DNA of 36,664 nucleotides from an uncultured Pelagibacteraceae bacterium (GTDB lineage: Bacteria; Pseudomonadota; Alphaproteobacteria; Pelagibacterales; Pelagibacteraceae), in assembly GCA_902593235.1 (NCBI GenBank), contig CACJHS010000010.1:1-36664 (forward strand), read 5' to 3'. The stretch's first letter is position 1. Every line of letters begins with the position of its first letter. A program made the position numbers and the translations under genes. Positions 1-7,565 of the stretch are shown in pieces. The notes beneath the pieces are model-generated. The model did not search any database. It saw only the letters and a program-made list of their open reading frames with translations, and was not told the DNA's origin.

Positions 1-1
1 A

Positions 2-400
2 AATGTAATGGAAAGATTAGAATCTCTAAAAAAATGTAGATTTTTTTTGGCGACAGGTAAAAATGAAGATGAACAAAAAATTTTAACTGAATTATATGAT
101 ACAAAATTTAAAGAAAAATGTGTTGCCCTAGACAATCTTAATTTAAGAGAAATATTACCTGTTATTAAAAATTGTAATGTTGCAATCTGTAATGATACAA
201 GTTTCTCACATTTGTCATCAGCATTAGGAATTAAAACAATTACATTGATGGCAGATACTCCATTAATTTATGGTTCTTACAGTACAAATATGTATCCGAT
301 AATTCCTGATGGAGAAATAACAGTTTCTCATAATACACTTGGTAAAGACAAAATTAATCCAGATAAAATCTACGAAAAGCTATTATCAATAATTAACTAA
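2..400 (+). CDS. Family 9 glycosyltransferase (heptosyltransferase-like), C-terminal fragment
   Basis: The reading frame is open to the left edge, so the gene is cut by the window and the ATG at 8 is probably internal. The visible 130 residues resemble the C-terminal nucleotide-sugar-binding half of GT9 enzymes such as ADP-heptose:LPS heptosyltransferases. The stretch NVAICNDTSFSHLSSALGIK matches the family pattern in which the sugar-nucleotide donor is bound before a short Gly-Ile-Lys turn. Members add sugars to lipopolysaccharide or other surface glycans at the cytoplasmic face of the inner membrane. The acceptor cannot be told from this fragment. Its stop codon overlaps the stop of the convergent J-domain gene by 4 bases. 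Confidence 0.7.
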   Translation, partial: NVMERLESLKKCRFFLATGKNEDEQKILTELYDTKFKEKCVALDNLNLREILPVIKNCNVAICNDTSFSHLSSALGIKTITLMADTPLIYGSYSTNMYPIIPDGEITVSHNTLGKDKINPDKIYEKLLSIIN

Positions 401-900
401 GAGATATCTTTAAGAACTATCTCTTTTGCTTCATTAACTATAGCTGATAATCTTGAGGTTTCTGGGGAAATATCTGGATGAATTTTTTTTTGAATTTTTT
501 GGTAAGCTTTGTTAAGTGCTTCTTTGGTTGGTTTCTTATTGATATCTAAATTTAAAATCTTATATGCCTCATTTGTTGATAATGATGAGGAATTATTATT
601 TTGATATTGATTAAAAGAAAATCTTCCTGAATTTCTTAAAGTTTGAATAAGCCTATAAAGAGAAACCAATTGAATCAATGATAAACCTTTAAGTTTTACT
701 AGAGCAAGGCTTGCAAGAGTTAATGGCAATGTAAGTAAAAATTTTCCTCCAATAGCAAATAAAACTGCTAATAAAGCCAATAATAAAATTGTTATTAGTC
801 TCACCCCTTTTGACATTTTTTTTGGAGAAATATTTGACCACCATCTTAATAAAAAATATAAGATGACTAAAATTACAAGTAGATAAATAATAATATTCAT
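397..900 (-). CDS. Membrane-anchored J-domain protein (Tim14/DnaJ-like)
   Basis: This is a 167-residue protein if the ATG at 900 is used. I prefer that start to the ORF-track start at 930 because AAGGAAA sits just upstream and the protein then begins directly with a membrane segment (MNIIIYLLVILVILYFLL). A second hydrophobic stretch covers about residues 36-68. A C-terminal J-like domain follows from about residue 110 and contains the HPD triad (141-143), which stimulates Hsp70 ATPase activity. Alphaproteobacterial proteins with this membrane plus J-domain layout are related to mitochondrial Tim14/Pam18. The likely role is recruiting DnaK to the inner membrane; the client is unknown. The corrected start leaves only 15 bases to the divergent ptrB. 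Confidence 0.75.
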   Translation of the reverse strand: MNIIIYLLVILVILYFLLRWWSNISPKKMSKGVRLITILLLALLAVLFAIGGKFLLTLPLTLASLALVKLKGLSLIQLVSLYRLIQTLRNSGRFSFNQYQNNNSSSLSTNEAYKILNLDINKKPTKEALNKAYQKIQKKIHPDISPETSRLSAIVNEAKEIVLKDIS

Positions 901-915
901 ATATTTCCTTATTTG

Positions 916-2991
916 ATGAAAGTACCACAACTTAAAAAAAAACTAGAGATAAAATCTTGTCACAATATTAAGTGGGAAGATAATTATAGCTGGATTCATC
1001 AAAAAGATATTTTGGAAGTTCTCAGAGATAAAAGCAAGTTAGATCCTGAAGTTAAAAAATATTTAGAAGACGAAAATACTTACACAGAACACCATTTAAA
1101 AGATACAAAAGATATTCAAAAAAAATTATTCGATGAAATTAAAGGAAGAATTAAATTAGAAGATGAATCTTTACCCTATAAAGATCATACCTATGAGTAT
1201 TGGACAAAAACTACAACAAAAGGAAATTATTCGATAAAACTGAGAAAAAAAATTGGTTCAAAAAATTTAGAAGAAATATGGAATGGAGATAAAGAAAAAG
1301 AAAAACTTAAAACTGAATATTTTGGAGTTGGTGATTTAGAGGTAAGTAATAATGATAAATATCTAGGATACTCTTTAGATCTTAAAGGTTCTGAATATTA
1401 TACAATTTATTTAAGAGATATAAAAACAAACAAAATTATTTCAAAAGAAATTGCAGAAACATCGGGAGGAATAACATTTAGTTTGGATGATAAATATATT
1501 TTTTATTCTAAACTTGATGAAAATCATAGAGCAAGAACAATATACAGGCACAGAATAGGTGATTTTGAGGGCAAAGATGAATTAATATTTGAGGAGAAAA
1601 GTGAGGCTTTTACAGTAGGAATTGGAAAAAGCTCAGATGAAAAATATTTTTTTATAAATACTTCTGACCATAATACTTCAGAGCAATATTACTTTAAATC
1701 AGATGAATTAAATCCATCTCCAAAACTTATTATTAAAAGAGAAAGAGGTGTTCTGTATTCTGTTAATTCATGGGATGGTAAATTTTATAATCATACAAAT
1801 AAAAATGCTGAAGACTTTAAAATTGATATTTGTGACAATTTAGTAAATCAAAATTGGCAAACATATATTCCAGCAAAAGATGAAGTTTTAATTGGTGGAT
1901 TAACATTCCTTAAAAATTGGATTATTCGTGGTGAAACATCAGATGCACTAGATAAATTATTTGTCAAAAATATTTCTACAAATATAGAGGAAGAATTAAT
2001 TTTTTCTGATGAATCTGTTTATGTTCCAGGAGTAAGCTTAACTCAAAAAGATAGAAATACTGATGAAGTTTATTTAGGATACTCATCACCCAAAACTCCT
2101 TCTAGAGTGTTTAAATATAATTTAGCAACAAAATCTAAAGAACTTGTGAAAGAGCAAGAAATTCCTTCTGGTCATAATAAAGATGACTATATTGTTGAGA
2201 GAGTTGAGTTTAAATCTCATGACGGAAGAATGGTTCCATTAACAATTACTAGACACAAAAAAACAAAAATTGATGGGTCTGCAAATGTTTTATTGTATGG
2301 ATATGGGTCTTATGGAAATTCTATGTCCCCAAGTTTTTCTTCTACAAGACTAAGTCTTATCAATAGAGATATAATTTGGGCTACAGCTCATATCAGAGGT
2401 GGTATGGAAAAAGGTATGAAGTGGTGGAAAGAGGGAAAATTAACAAACAAAAAAAATACTTTTGAAGATTATATCTACGCAGCAAAATATTTGATCGAAA
2501 AGAATTATACGTCAAAAGGAAATATTATTGGAATGGGTGGATCAGCTGGAGGATTATTAATGGGAGCTGTAGTCAATCAATCTCCTGAATTATTTTTAGG
2601 AATTATAATGGCTGTTCCTTTTGTGGATTCTTTAACAACAAATCTTGATCATTCTTTACCTTTAACTGTGGGAGAATTTGACGAATTTGGAAATGCAAAA
2701 GAGAATAAAGAACACTTTGATTATATTTTTTCATATGCACCCTACAACAATATTAAAAAAATGGATTATCCACATATTTTTATTACAACAAGTTTAAGTG
2801 ATAATAGAGTTTTATTTGATGAACCTGCAAAGTTCACAGCAAAACTTAGAGACTATAAAACAGATAATAATTTACTTCTTTTAAAAACCGAAATGAATGC
2901 TGGTCATGGTGGAAAATCTGGAAGAGATGGGGCAATAGAAGAAATTGCTATTGACTATGCATTTGCATTAAAGATTTCTAAAAAAATTTAG
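916..2991 (+). CDS. ptrB: Oligopeptidase B (S9A prolyl oligopeptidase family)
   Basis: A serine peptidase of about 691 residues, the usual length for oligopeptidase B, which cuts short peptides after basic residues. The N-terminal half is the beta-propeller and the C-terminal third is the alpha/beta hydrolase. The catalytic Ser lies in GMGGSAGG (about residue 543 from the ATG), the Asp in SDNRV (about 629) and the His in NAGHGGKSG (about 664), so the triad is intact. No signal peptide is visible, so it is probably cytoplasmic. The ORF track starts at a TTG (913); ATG 916 is the more natural start. There is no Shine-Dalgarno upstream, and the gap to the divergent J-domain gene is only 15 bases, so its promoter must lie inside that gene or the message is nearly leaderless. 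Confidence 0.9.
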   Translation: MKVPQLKKKLEIKSCHNIKWEDNYSWIHQKDILEVLRDKSKLDPEVKKYLEDENTYTEHHLKDTKDIQKKLFDEIKGRIKLEDESLPYKDHTYEYWTKTTTKGNYSIKLRKKIGSKNLEEIWNGDKEKEKLKTEYFGVGDLEVSNNDKYLGYSLDLKGSEYYTIYLRDIKTNKIISKEIAETSGGITFSLDDKYIFYSKLDENHRARTIYRHRIGDFEGKDELIFEEKSEAFTVGIGKSSDEKYFFINTSDHNTSEQYYFKSDELNPSPKLIIKRERGVLYSVNSWDGKFYNHTNKNAEDFKIDICDNLVNQNWQTYIPAKDEVLIGGLTFLKNWIIRGETSDALDKLFVKNISTNIEEELIFSDESVYVPGVSLTQKDRNTDEVYLGYSSPKTPSRVFKYNLATKSKELVKEQEIPSGHNKDDYIVERVEFKSHDGRMVPLTITRHKKTKIDGSANVLLYGYGSYGNSMSPSFSSTRLSLINRDIIWATAHIRGGMEKGMKWWKEGKLTNKKNTFEDYIYAAKYLIEKNYTSKGNIIGMGGSAGGLLMGAVVNQSPELFLGIIMAVPFVDSLTTNLDHSLPLTVGEFDEFGNAKENKEHFDYIFSYAPYNNIKKMDYPHIFITTSLSDNRVLFDEPAKFTAKLRDYKTDNNLLLLKTEMNAGHGGKSGRDGAIEEIAIDYAFALKISKKI

Positions 2992-3003
2992 TACATTTTA
3001 AAT

Positions 3004-3032
3004 CTTGAAAAAAACAAATTAATTACCATATA
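3004..3032 (+). promoter_or_regulatory. Putative RpoH (sigma-32) heat-shock promoter of hsp20
   Basis: CTTGAA at 3004-3009 and CCATATA at 3026-3032 resemble the -35 and -10 boxes of alphaproteobacterial heat-shock promoters (CTTG, about 17-18 bases, then a C-rich TAT box). Transcription would begin near 3039, exactly where the leader hairpin starts. The location upstream of hsp20 supports the call; the match is by eye. Confidence 0.5.
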
Positions 3033-3038
3033 AATCAG

Positions 3039-3088
3039 GTAAGTCGCCTAATGGGGCTTACAAAAATAAACTTGCTTAACAAAGGAGG
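3039..3088 (+). promoter_or_regulatory. Two-hairpin 5' leader resembling a ROSE RNA thermometer
   Basis: Hairpin 1 (3039-3061) pairs GTAAGTCGCC with GGGGCTTAC around a TAAT loop, with one bulged G at 3046 and one G-U pair. Hairpin 2 (3071-3087) pairs CTTGCTT with AAGGAG around an AACA loop, leaving G3074 bulged. It therefore uses the UUGCU/AGGA pairing with a bulged G that characterises ROSE elements, and it hides the AGGAGG ribosome-binding site (3083-3088) of hsp20. ROSE elements are known heat-sensitive leaders of proteobacterial small heat-shock genes. This one is short, about 55 bases from the inferred transcription start to the ATG. Confidence 0.55.
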
Positions 3089-3093
3089 ATATT

Positions 3094-3540
3094 ATGACAA
3101 GTAAGGATCTATCTATATTTAACTCACTTAGACCTTTTTCAATTGGTTTTGATGACATGTTCGACCAATTTGAAAATATGTTGGGAAATGGGAATTTGAC
3201 AATGCAGTCAAATTATCCACCCTACAACATCCGAAAGACAGGTAAAGACAACTATGCAATTGAAGTAGCATTGGCTGGCTTTAGCAAAAAAGACGTTGAG
3301 GTTGAGTTCGAGGACAATTTATTAACAGTAAGAACAAAACAAGTTAATAAGTCTGAGGACAGTGATGTTAATGGAGAAATTATACATAAAGGTATTTCTC
3401 AAAGACAATTCGCAAGATCATTCACTATTGCTGATGATGTAAAAGTTAATGGTGCTGAACTTAAAGATGGTCTTTTAACAATATCTTGTGAAAGAATAAT
3501 TCCAGAACATAAAAAAAAGAAGCTTATTGAAATTAAATAA
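3094..3540 (+). CDS. Small heat-shock protein, Hsp20/IbpA family
   Basis: A 148-residue alpha-crystallin-domain chaperone. It starts at an ATG placed 6 bases after a strong AGGAGG. The N-terminal arm (DMFDQFENMLG) and the crystallin core (VALAGFSKKDVEVEFEDNLL) match IbpA-type holdases, which bind unfolding proteins without ATP and pass them to DnaK/ClpB. The C-terminal tail contains IEI, a candidate IxI motif for oligomer assembly. The gene stands alone, with its own heat-shock-like promoter, a leader that can sequester the ribosome-binding site and a strong terminator. This suggests control at both transcription and translation. Confidence 0.93.
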   Translation: MTSKDLSIFNSLRPFSIGFDDMFDQFENMLGNGNLTMQSNYPPYNIRKTGKDNYAIEVALAGFSKKDVEVEFEDNLLTVRTKQVNKSEDSDVNGEIIHKGISQRQFARSFTIADDVKVNGAELKDGLLTISCERIIPEHKKKKLIEIK

Positions 3541-3553
3541 GTCTTAAACCTTG

Positions 3554-3582
3554 CTTGTGGGGATTTCTCCCCACAAGTTTTA
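3554..3582 (+). terminator. Rho-independent terminator of hsp20
   Basis: A perfect 10-base-pair stem, CTTGTGGGGA/TCCCCACAAG (3554-3577) with a TTTC loop, is followed by TTTT. It sits between two convergent genes (hsp20 and the NCS2 permease, which ends at 3588), so it may also slow transcription from the other side, although no good T-run follows on that strand. Confidence 0.9.
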
Positions 3583-3587
3583 ATTAG

Positions 3588-4910
3588 TTATTTCTTTGCC
3601 ATTATAGCATTCAAAGCAAATGCTAATAATCCAGCAGGTATAAGTCCAGTTGTTAACAGTAGTTTTAAACTTATTCCAAAATCTGGAATATTTTTCACAA
3701 AGTCTGGTAACAATGACATCCCAATTCCAAAAGACAAAGAAAGAGCTAAGATTAATAAATTTCTTTGATCCATTTCTGCCCTTGAAATCAATTTAATACC
3801 AGCAGCCACAATCATACCAAACATAATAATTGCTGCTCCACCTATCACAGACTCTGGCATCGCTGCAATTATTCCACCTAATTTTGGAAATAATCCCATA
3901 AGAACCAAAACTATTCCAGCTATAGTTCCAACGTGTCTACTTACAACTCCTGTAAACGCAACTAGTCCAGCATTTTGTGAGTAAGATGTATTTGGCATCG
4001 CATTAAATATTGCACCAAATGCAGTACCTACACCATCCGCCATAATTCCACCTGATATTTCTTTATCTGTTGCTTCTCGTTTAGCACCACCCATAGTAGT
4101 AGCACTTATGTCTCCAATTGTTTCAATTGTTGTAACAACTGACATAAACAACATTAGAATTATTGCACCAGGTACAAAATCAATTCCATATTGAAGTGGC
4201 ATTGGAAATGCAAACCATGATGCAGATGCAATTTTACCGTAGTTAACCATTCCTAGTGCTGCTGCAACTATGAAACCAGCTACTATTCCAATTAAAATTG
4301 AGGCTGCAGAAGCCATTCCTTTTCCTCTAAGATTGAAAAAGATAGCAACTATGAACACTGAAGCGGCAACTGTTAAGTGATTTGCATTTGCAAAGATTTC
4401 AGGTTTATTATTCATTAACCATCCACCTCCACCAGCATACATAAAACCAACTTTAAGCAAACTAAATCCAATCATAAGTACAACTATACCAGTGACTAAT
4501 GGTGGGAATAGATGTCTTATTGGTTTTAAAACTTTTCCAATAAAAATTTGAAAAATTCCTCCAATGAACGCTGCTGTAAATACCGCACCTAATCCTGCTG
4601 CTTTAAATGGTAGCATAATTGGTATAAACGCAAAACTTGTTCCTTGAACAATAGGAAGTCTTGCACCAATTTCTTTGTATCCAACTGTTTGGATAATTGT
4701 TGCAACTCCCGCAACAAACAAAGCCATTTGAATCAAAAATATTTTTTGCTCAGGCGTTTGACCAAAAACTCCAGCCACAATTATAGGAACCGTTATATTA
4801 CCAGCAAACATTGCTAGTACATGCTGAATTCCTAAAGGTATGGATTTATTTAATGGAAGTTTTTTATCCGGACTGTTTGTAGAGCCCGCTCTTGTTTTTC
4901 TTGAAGCCAT
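3588..4910 (-). CDS. NCS2-family nucleobase (xanthine/urate type) permease
   Basis: A 440-residue polytopic inner-membrane protein, normal length for NCS2 proton symporters. The signature region SQNAGLVAFTGVVSRHVG matches the QNxGxxxxTxV motif of the xanthine/urate branch (XanQ, UacT, PbuX), and NTSYSQN carries the preceding substrate-site residues. Start ATG at 4910 follows a strong GGAGG. Xanthine, urate or another oxidised purine is the likely cargo because the gene opens a cluster holding the whole purine-degradation pathway. The exact substrate cannot be read from sequence alone. Upstream lies a 138-base leader with possible alternative hairpins. Confidence 0.88.
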   Translation of the reverse strand: MASRKTRAGSTNSPDKKLPLNKSIPLGIQHVLAMFAGNITVPIIVAGVFGQTPEQKIFLIQMALFVAGVATIIQTVGYKEIGARLPIVQGTSFAFIPIMLPFKAAGLGAVFTAAFIGGIFQIFIGKVLKPIRHLFPPLVTGIVVLMIGFSLLKVGFMYAGGGGWLMNNKPEIFANANHLTVAASVFIVAIFFNLRGKGMASAASILIGIVAGFIVAAALGMVNYGKIASASWFAFPMPLQYGIDFVPGAIILMLFMSVVTTIETIGDISATTMGGAKREATDKEISGGIMADGVGTAFGAIFNAMPNTSYSQNAGLVAFTGVVSRHVGTIAGIVLVLMGLFPKLGGIIAAMPESVIGGAAIIMFGMIVAAGIKLISRAEMDQRNLLILALSLSFGIGMSLLPDFVKNIPDFGISLKLLLTTGLIPAGLLAFALNAIMAKK

Positions 4911-5048
4911 ATAACCTCCGTCGTTAACTAAATAGACGTTACATTATTGGCTATGAATTAATATAAAAAAACTGATTAGTTTAGAACAACTCCACTTTAG
5001 ATAGTAAAAAAAACCTATAATGAGCAGATTTATTTTAATTAATAAATT
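4911..5048 (-). promoter_or_regulatory. 138-base leader of the purine permease with candidate alternative hairpins
   Basis: Read on the minus strand, a weak AAACT-AATC-AGTTT hairpin with a T-run (4965-4982) could end the upstream lipoprotein message. Just before the ATG, TAAC and GTTA tetramers occur twice. One pair forms an upstream stem. The other would enclose the GGAGG. The two stems compete because GTTA and TAAC overlap in GTTAAC. No known purine-riboswitch core is recognised. All helices are 4-5 base pairs in AT-rich DNA, so this is tentative. Confidence 0.25.
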
Positions 5049-5354
5049 TTAAAAGCAACCGTTTGAAACAAAACCCACAACTATATTTTCTGAATTTATT
5101 TCAAACCTACGTTCACATGGAACAAGGTATTTTTTACTATTATAAACAAACTCAAAATTACCTTTAGCATTTTTAAAGTCCTCGTCTGGTTTTCCAAGCT
5201 CCATCTGAAGTTCACTAGCTGATTTTCCAAGAAATTTACTTAATTTTTCATTTTCTTTTTCAACAATTGCGTCTGTTTTATCTTTAACAGTTTGACACCC
5301 TGAAAAAAAAATTAATATAATTACAAGACTTATTGCTGATTTTAATTTTGACAT
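5049..5354 (-). CDS. Small predicted lipoprotein, weakly SmpA/BamE-like
   Basis: A 101-residue protein with a hydrophobic signal segment ending in FFSGC, a plausible lipobox, so it is probably lipid-anchored in the cell envelope. A Lys/Glu-rich linker follows, then LGKSASELQMELGKPDEDF, which loosely resembles the Gly-Lys-Pro turn of SmpA/BamE-type small lipoproteins. Two further cysteines (PCERRF and the terminal NGCF) could form a disulphide. I do not recognise a specific family. No Shine-Dalgarno is visible before the ATG. It lies on the same strand as the permease, 138 bases upstream, with no evident functional link to purine use. Confidence 0.65.
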   Translation of the reverse strand: MSKLKSAISLVIILIFFSGCQTVKDKTDAIVEKENEKLSKFLGKSASELQMELGKPDEDFKNAKGNFEFVYNSKKYLVPCERRFEINSENIVVGFVSNGCF

Positions 5355-5480
5355 AAGTTTAAATTAACACTTTTTGTTTCACAAATTATTAACTTTTAAG
5401 TTGTATAAATAATTTATTTCTTATTACTTTATAGTTTTATTATAGTAACAATTGTGTTCTTTATTTGATTGTCTAAGCAT

Positions 5481-6071
5481 ATGAATGAAAAAGCCCTAGA
5501 AAAGATACTAAATATATTTTTAAGAGAAGTTTTACCCTTAACTGAACAAGGTGTTGCCAAAGGTAGTAAAATATTTGGTGCCGCAATAATTAAAAAAGAT
5601 GATTTATCTGTTGTAGTTGCAGAAACAAACAATGAAATAGAAAATCCATTGTGGCATGGTGAGATGCATACTCTTAAAAAATTTTATGAATTAGATGCAA
5701 ATAAAAGACCAATAGAAAAAGACTGCATGTTCTTAAGTTCACATGAGCCTTGCAGTATGTGTTTGAGTGCAATCACATTTTCTGGATTTGATAATTTTTA
5801 TTATTTGTTTCCGTATACTGACACAAATGATGAATTTAATATTCCACATGATTTAAATATACTCAAAGAAGTATTTAAAATTAATGATGGAGAATATAAT
5901 AAAGAAAATTCATATTGGAAAAGTCAGAATATAAATTTACTTATTGAAAATTTACCCTCTTCAAAAAAAGAAAATATTTTAAATCAATTAGACGAAATTA
6001 AAAAAAAATATCGAAAATTATCAAATCAATATCAGGAAAATAAGGATGGAAATTCTATACCATTAAATTAA
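5481..6071 (+). CDS. Cytidine/deoxycytidylate-deaminase-fold protein of unknown substrate
   Basis: A 196-residue zinc-dependent deaminase-fold protein using ATG 5481; the ORF track begins 12 bases earlier at a TTG. The zinc and catalytic signatures are present as WHGEMHT (His and general-base Glu) and HEPCSMCLSAI (two Cys ligands). The usual HAE is HGE, as in the guanine deaminase of this cluster. After the core there is an unusual C-terminal part of about 100 residues ending in a charged helical stretch (ILNQLDEIKKKYRKLSNQYQ). It is the first gene of the ABC-transporter operon, 3 bases before the ATPase. Its substrate is probably a base or nucleoside brought in by that transporter, for example adenine, cytosine or a modified purine; this is inference. 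Confidence 0.75.
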   Translation: MNEKALEKILNIFLREVLPLTEQGVAKGSKIFGAAIIKKDDLSVVVAETNNEIENPLWHGEMHTLKKFYELDANKRPIEKDCMFLSSHEPCSMCLSAITFSGFDNFYYLFPYTDTNDEFNIPHDLNILKEVFKINDGEYNKENSYWKSQNINLLIENLPSSKKENILNQLDEIKKKYRKLSNQYQENKDGNSIPLN

Positions 6072-6074
6072 TTA

Positions 6075-7565
6075 ATGAATACAAACCTTAAAATTTCAAA
6101 TGTAACTAAAATATATCCTGGGTGTGTTGCAAACGACAATATTTCACTCGAATTTAATAGTGGTAAAATTTATGCTCTTCTTGGAGAAAATGGTGCTGGA
6201 AAATCTACACTAGTTAAAATTCTATCAGGAGTCATCATTCCTGACGAAGGTAAAATTTATTTAAATGAAAATAATCTAAAGCTTAATTCACCATTAGATG
6301 CAAAAAAAAATGATATCGGAATGGTATTCCAGCATTTTAATCTTTTTGAAACTTTATCCGTATTTGAAAACTTAATAATAGACTCAGATGAACAAAGGGA
6401 AAGTGTAAGAGAAAAAATTGATGCAATTATGAAAAAATATAATTTTTCAGTTGATCTTGATATTCCTGTTCTAAATCTATCAGCAGGTCAAAAACAGAAA
6501 GTGGAAATAATAAGATGCCTAATAAGGAGTCCAAAAGTTTTAATTATGGATGAACCAACATCTGTATTAACAGAACAAGAAACGAGTGAATTATTCTTAT
6601 CGTTGAAAAAATTTTCAGATGAAGGAATTTTAATTATTTATATTACACATAAACTAAAGGAAGTTATGCAGCTTTGTGATGAAGTTGCTGTAATGAGAAG
6701 AGGAAAGTTAGTTTCTGTAAGTGAAATAAAGAACGAAAATATTGAGTCACTTGCTAACAAAATGGTGGGTCAGAACCTAAAAACAATTAAGAAAAAAAAG
6801 GCAAAAACTTCATCAGATCAATTAATTAAAATAACGAATCTTAATTTTACAAGTGAAGATCCTTTTGAAACAAATTTAATGGATATTAATTTTTCTGTTA
6901 ATCGAGGGGAGTGTTTAGGAATTGCTGGTATATCAGGAAACGGACAAAGTGAATTATTTCAAGTATTAAGTGGTGAAATTATTTCGGAAAAGAACTCTAT
7001 AGAATTTAACAATAATTACATAGGAGATTTAAGTCCTCAAGAAAGAAGAGAATATTTGATGGCCTTTTCTCCAGAGGATAGGCTTGAGCAGGCTGCAATT
7101 CCACAAATGAAAATTTTTGAAAATGTAGCTCTAAACAATTTTAAATCATCAAATTTTTTTAATAATGGATTAATAAACGAAAACAAAATTAAAGAACATT
7201 CCAAAAAAATAATTTCAGATTTTAATGTTAATACGGACAACATTGAATTAAAAAGCCAATTTTTGTCCGGAGGTAATCTTCAAAAATTAATTATTGGAAG
7301 AGAATTAATAACATCTCCAGATTTATTAATTTGTTTTAATCCAACTTGGGGTCTAGATGTTGGAGCAATAAATTATATCCACGAAACATTGATTAAAATC
7401 AATGAACAAAATAAATCAATTATATTAATATCTACAGACACTGATGAGTTATTAAAATTAAGTGATAAAATTTCAGTAATTCATAAAGGAAAGTTGTCAA
7501 AAATTATGAATTCTGAAGAAGTTACCTCTGAAAAACTTGGGATACTAATGGGAGGAGCAAATTGA
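6075..7565 (+). CDS. ABC transporter ATPase, double-domain (BMP/nucleoside type)
   Basis: A 496-residue protein with two nucleotide-binding domains in tandem, typical of the ribose/nucleoside (RbsA/YufO) class. Domain 1 has Walker A GENGAGKST (37-45), signature LSAGQ (135-139), Walker B VLIMDEP (155-161) and the switch His in ITHK. Domain 2 has a degenerate Walker A (GISGNGQSE), signature LSGGN and a Walker B without the usual catalytic Glu (LLICFNPTWGLD), a common arrangement in this class. It energises uptake by the two permeases that follow. Its TGA overlaps the TTG start of the first permease (ATTGA). Confidence 0.92.
   Translation: MNTNLKISNVTKIYPGCVANDNISLEFNSGKIYALLGENGAGKSTLVKILSGVIIPDEGKIYLNENNLKLNSPLDAKKNDIGMVFQHFNLFETLSVFENLIIDSDEQRESVREKIDAIMKKYNFSVDLDIPVLNLSAGQKQKVEIIRCLIRSPKVLIMDEPTSVLTEQETSELFLSLKKFSDEGILIIYITHKLKEVMQLCDEVAVMRRGKLVSVSEIKNENIESLANKMVGQNLKTIKKKKAKTSSDQLIKITNLNFTSEDPFETNLMDINFSVNRGECLGIAGISGNGQSELFQVLSGEIISEKNSIEFNNNYIGDLSPQERREYLMAFSPEDRLEQAAIPQMKIFENVALNNFKSSNFFNNGLINENKIKEHSKKIISDFNVNTDNIELKSQFLSGGNLQKLIIGRELITSPDLLICFNPTWGLDVGAINYIHETLIKINEQNKSIILISTDTDELLKLSDKISVIHKGKLSKIMNSEEVTSEKLGILMGGAN

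Noticed and set aside
689-928. ORF of 79 residues on the minus strand inside the J-domain gene
   Set aside because: Shadow frame of the real gene; no domain or start signal.
4911-5048. Classical guanine/adenine riboswitch upstream of the permease
   Set aside because: I found no conserved purine-aptamer core (paired P1 with the two kissing loops); only short ad hoc hairpins.
5429-5632. 67-residue minus-strand ORF across the start of the deaminase gene
   Set aside because: Lies antisense to a gene with clear zinc motifs and has no recognisable features.
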